A stretch of 23,476 bases of DNA from JBBRUG01 sp038247995 (GTDB lineage: Bacteria; Chloroflexota; Chloroflexia; Chloroflexales; Chloroflexaceae), in NCBI GenBank assembly GCA_038247995.1, contig JBBRUG010000050.1:1-23476 (forward strand), in the 5' to 3' direction. The notes under the pieces are model-generated. The model was not told the DNA's origin. It worked only from the letters and a program-made list of their open reading frames with translations, and did no database searches. Each line of letters opens with the position of its first letter. Position 1 is the stretch's first letter. The position numbers and the translations under genes were made by a program. Of the stretch, positions 21,657 through 23,476 are shown one piece after another.

Positions 21657-22655
21657 GTGAGCAGCGGATCCTACGCGGCGATCGTTGGATGGGGTATGGC
21701 CGTGCCGCAGCGCGTGGTGACCAACGACGAGCTTGCGCAGCGCATTGATACCTCAGACGAGTGGATTCGGACGCGTACGGGCATTGCTGAGCGCCGTGTC
21801 GTGGGGCCGGGCGAATTCACCTCGACGCTGGCGACGACGGCCGGGCGTGAGGCGTTGGAGCGAGCCGGTTTAAGCCCGACCGATGTTGACACAGTAATTA
21901 TTGCAACCTGTACGCCTGATCGCCCGTTTCCGGCGACGGCGTGCGCCGTGCAAGCGAACCTCGGCATTCCCCGCGCGACAGCCTTCGACCTCGTTGCCGC
22001 CTGTAGCGGTTTCCTCTATGGCATGCACGTTGCCACGGGACTCATCCGTGCTGGAATGAGCAAGACGATCTTGCTCGTGGCCGCCGACATTTTTACTCAG
22101 TTGATTGATTGGAACGACCGCAATACTTGTGTGCTCTTTGGCGACGGCGCGGGAGCCGTCGTGTTGCGCGCTACCGAGCAACCGCTTGGCTTGATCAGTT
22201 CCGAGATGGGCGCCTGGGGCGAGGGCGAAACGCTGATGGCTGTCGATGCCGGCGGAACTCGCTTGCCGGCGACGCCGGAACTGTTGGCACAGGGTCGCCA
22301 ATATGTCTATATGAATGGTCGCGAGATCTTTAAGCATGCCGTGCGCGAGATGAGCGATTCGGCGGAGCGGGTGGTGGCGGCGGCAGGGCTTGATCTCGAC
22401 CAGATCAGTTTGATTGTGCCCCACCAGGCCAATGTACGGATCATCGAGGCCGTCGCGCGGCGGCTGGAAGTGTCGATGGAGCGGGTGTGCGTAAACCTTG
22501 ACCGCTATGGCAATACCTCGGCGGCTTCCGTGCCGATCGCCCTGTACGAGGCGATTGAGCAGGGCCGGGTGCGTGACGGCGATCATCTGCTGTTGACGGC
22601 GTTTGGCGGCGGGCTAACCTGGGGTTCAGCAGTAGTGCGCTGGGGACGTGGTTAA
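21657..22655 (+). CDS. fabH: Beta-ketoacyl-ACP synthase III FabH (GTG start)
   Basis: A 332-residue condensing enzyme that joins acetyl-CoA (or a branched starter) to malonyl-ACP and begins fatty-acid synthesis. The catalytic triad is visible: Cys116 in DLVAACSGFLYG, His256 in VPHQANVRI and Asn286 in RYGNTSAAS; FGDGAGAVVL and the terminal LLLTAFGGGLTWGSAVV also fit. GTG at 21657 follows GGGAGG (21643-21648). The coding sequence ends in three in-frame TAA codons (22653-22661). Confidence 0.96.
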   Translation: MSSGSYAAIVGWGMAVPQRVVTNDELAQRIDTSDEWIRTRTGIAERRVVGPGEFTSTLATTAGREALERAGLSPTDVDTVIIATCTPDRPFPATACAVQANLGIPRATAFDLVAACSGFLYGMHVATGLIRAGMSKTILLVAADIFTQLIDWNDRNTCVLFGDGAGAVVLRATEQPLGLISSEMGAWGEGETLMAVDAGGTRLPATPELLAQGRQYVYMNGREIFKHAVREMSDSAERVVAAAGLDLDQISLIVPHQANVRIIEAVARRLEVSMERVCVNLDRYGNTSAASVPIALYEAIEQGRVRDGDHLLLTAFGGGLTWGSAVVRWGRG

Positions 22656-22733
22656 TAATAATTTTTTGACGTTTATGTGATTGTGTGCGGTACTGGCGCT
22701 TTGGCGTGCCTTGATCCGCCAGTGGGGTGTGGA
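22656..22733. other. fabH-fabD spacer: extra stops, T6 run, hairpin
   Basis: The fabH stop is followed by two more TAA codons and a T6 run (22662-22667), but no GC-rich hairpin precedes the T-run, so it is not a typical terminator. TTGACG (22666-22671) overlaps the T-run without a good -10. ACTGGCG (22692-22698) pairs perfectly with CGCCAGT (22717-22723) just before fabD. Confidence 0.45.
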
Positions 22734-23476
22734 ATGGCGGTAGCGTGGATCTTTCCGGGGCAGGGCTCGCAGGTTGTGGGAATGGGCCGCGATCTGTATG
22801 CGGAGCTTCCGGCAGCGCGGGCAGTCTTTGATGAGGCCGATGCAGTGTTAGGGTTTTCGCTGACGCAGCTCTGCTTTGACGGGCCGGAAGAGGCGCTAAC
22901 AGCTACCGAAAATGCCCAACCGGCGCTGTTGACAGTCAGTACGGCCCTGGCGCGGGCCTTAGAAAGCATGGGCGGCGTGAATCTTCCGCGTCCGCAGGCC
23001 GTGGCTGGGCATAGCCTGGGTGAATATTCGGCCCTGGTAGCGAGTGGCGCGGTGCCGTTTGGCACGGCTTTGCGCCTGGTACGAAGGCGTGGCGAACTGA
23101 TGGCAGCGGCCAGCGAGGGCAGTATGGCCGCCGTTATCGGCCTCGATGCGGCTATTCTCGATCAGATCTGCCGTGACGTAAACGAAGCATTGCAGTTAGG
23201 CCCAGGGCTGCCTTCAACCGTGGTTGTCGCTAATTATAACGCCCCCGACCAGTTGGTAATCAGTGGCAGTACACTAGCAGTAGAGCACGCGGGGCTAATG
23301 GCCAAAGAGCGTGGCGCAAAACGGGTCATTCCGCTGAAGGTAAGCGCAGCATTTCACTCCCCGCTGATGGTTGATGCGGCCGAAGGGATGGCGCGCGAAC
23401 TCGACAAGATTTCGGTTGCGCCGTTGCAGGTGCCGCTGATTGCCAATGTTACGGCAGCGCCGTTGAGTGAGGCCGA
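22734..23476 (+). CDS. fabD: Malonyl-CoA:ACP transacylase FabD (truncated by window)
   Basis: The first 247 residues of an enzyme that transfers malonyl from CoA to acyl carrier protein. WIFPGQGSQVVGMG is the N-terminal motif; GHSLGEYSAL holds the nucleophile Ser94; Arg119 (RRRGELM) and His208 (AFHSPLM) match the substrate-binding Arg and catalytic His; NYNAPDQLVISG also fits. The gene is open to the last base, so about 60 residues, including the usual late Gln, lie outside the window. The ATG at 22734 gives MAVAWIFPGQ; the ribosome binding site (GTGTGGA) is weak. Follows fabH as in many fab clusters. Confidence 0.95.
   Translation, partial: MAVAWIFPGQGSQVVGMGRDLYAELPAARAVFDEADAVLGFSLTQLCFDGPEEALTATENAQPALLTVSTALARALESMGGVNLPRPQAVAGHSLGEYSALVASGAVPFGTALRLVRRRGELMAAASEGSMAAVIGLDAAILDQICRDVNEALQLGPGLPSTVVVANYNAPDQLVISGSTLAVEHAGLMAKERGAKRVIPLKVSAAFHSPLMVDAAEGMARELDKISVAPLQVPLIANVTAAPLSEA

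Noticed and set aside
21870..22586. 238-codon minus-strand frame inside fabH
   Set aside because: Fully antisense to the FabH active-site region; composition looks like a shadow.
22653..22667. Rho-independent terminator after fabH
   Set aside because: The T6 run lacks a preceding GC-rich hairpin; fabD follows in the same direction only 78 bases on.

Overview
The window is a bacterial chromosome segment with every supported gene on the + strand. It carries one long translation-gene cluster (the merged S10, spc and alpha operons preceded by tuf), then the rplM-rpsI pair, then a coaD/fatty-acid block. The EF-Tu sequence, in particular the unusual switch I stretch ITIAIRHVEYQT, together with high-moderate GC and the gene order, resembles filamentous Chloroflexota (class Chloroflexia, Chloroflexus/Roseiflexus/Oscillochloris-like). 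This placement comes from remembered family sequences, not from a search.

Layout. 1-1206 tuf. 1280-12718 rpsJ-rplC-rplD-rplW-rplB-rpsS-rplV-rpsC-rplP-rpmC-rpsQ-rplN-rplX-rplE-rpsN-rpsH-rplF-rplR-rpsE-rpmD-rplO-secY in the classical order. 12884-17225 adk-infA-rpmJ-rpsM-rpsK-rpsD-rpoA-rplQ, with no map (methionine aminopeptidase) between adk and infA. 17225-18988 truA-rplM-rpsI. 19143-22655 rsmD, coaD, a DivIVA/SepIVA-like coiled-coil gene, DUF177, rpmF, fabH; and from 22734 a fabD gene cut by the window end. Together these genes make the ribosome, its core factors (EF-Tu, IF-1, RNA polymerase alpha), the Sec translocon, rRNA/tRNA modification enzymes, CoA synthesis and the first steps of fatty-acid synthesis.

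Many translation starts differ from the longest reading frame. They were chosen by Shine-Dalgarno spacing and family N-termini: rpsC and rpsN use TTG; rpmC, rpsE, rpoA, rplM, fabH and the SepIVA-like gene use GTG. Several junctions overlap (rpsC/rplP and rplP/rpmC by 14 nt; rpsE/rpmD, rpmD/rplO and coaD/SepIVA-like by 4 nt; rplQ/truA by 1 nt), indicating tight co-transcription and coupling.

No gap exceeds 300 bases; the largest is 3369-3608 between rplW and rplB. The coding content is ordinary and I see no novel multi-gene system, mobile element, CRISPR array, tRNA or rRNA gene. The unusual material lies in the gaps. Many intergenic spacers hold a strong inverted repeat without a U-tract. The rplW-rplB gap carries a 41-bp tandem repeat, a 20-bp tandem pair with a compensatory base change, and a hairpin that competes with one covering the rplB ribosome binding site. 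Two internal promoters are convincing by eye: upstream of rplV and, very close to consensus, upstream of DUF177.
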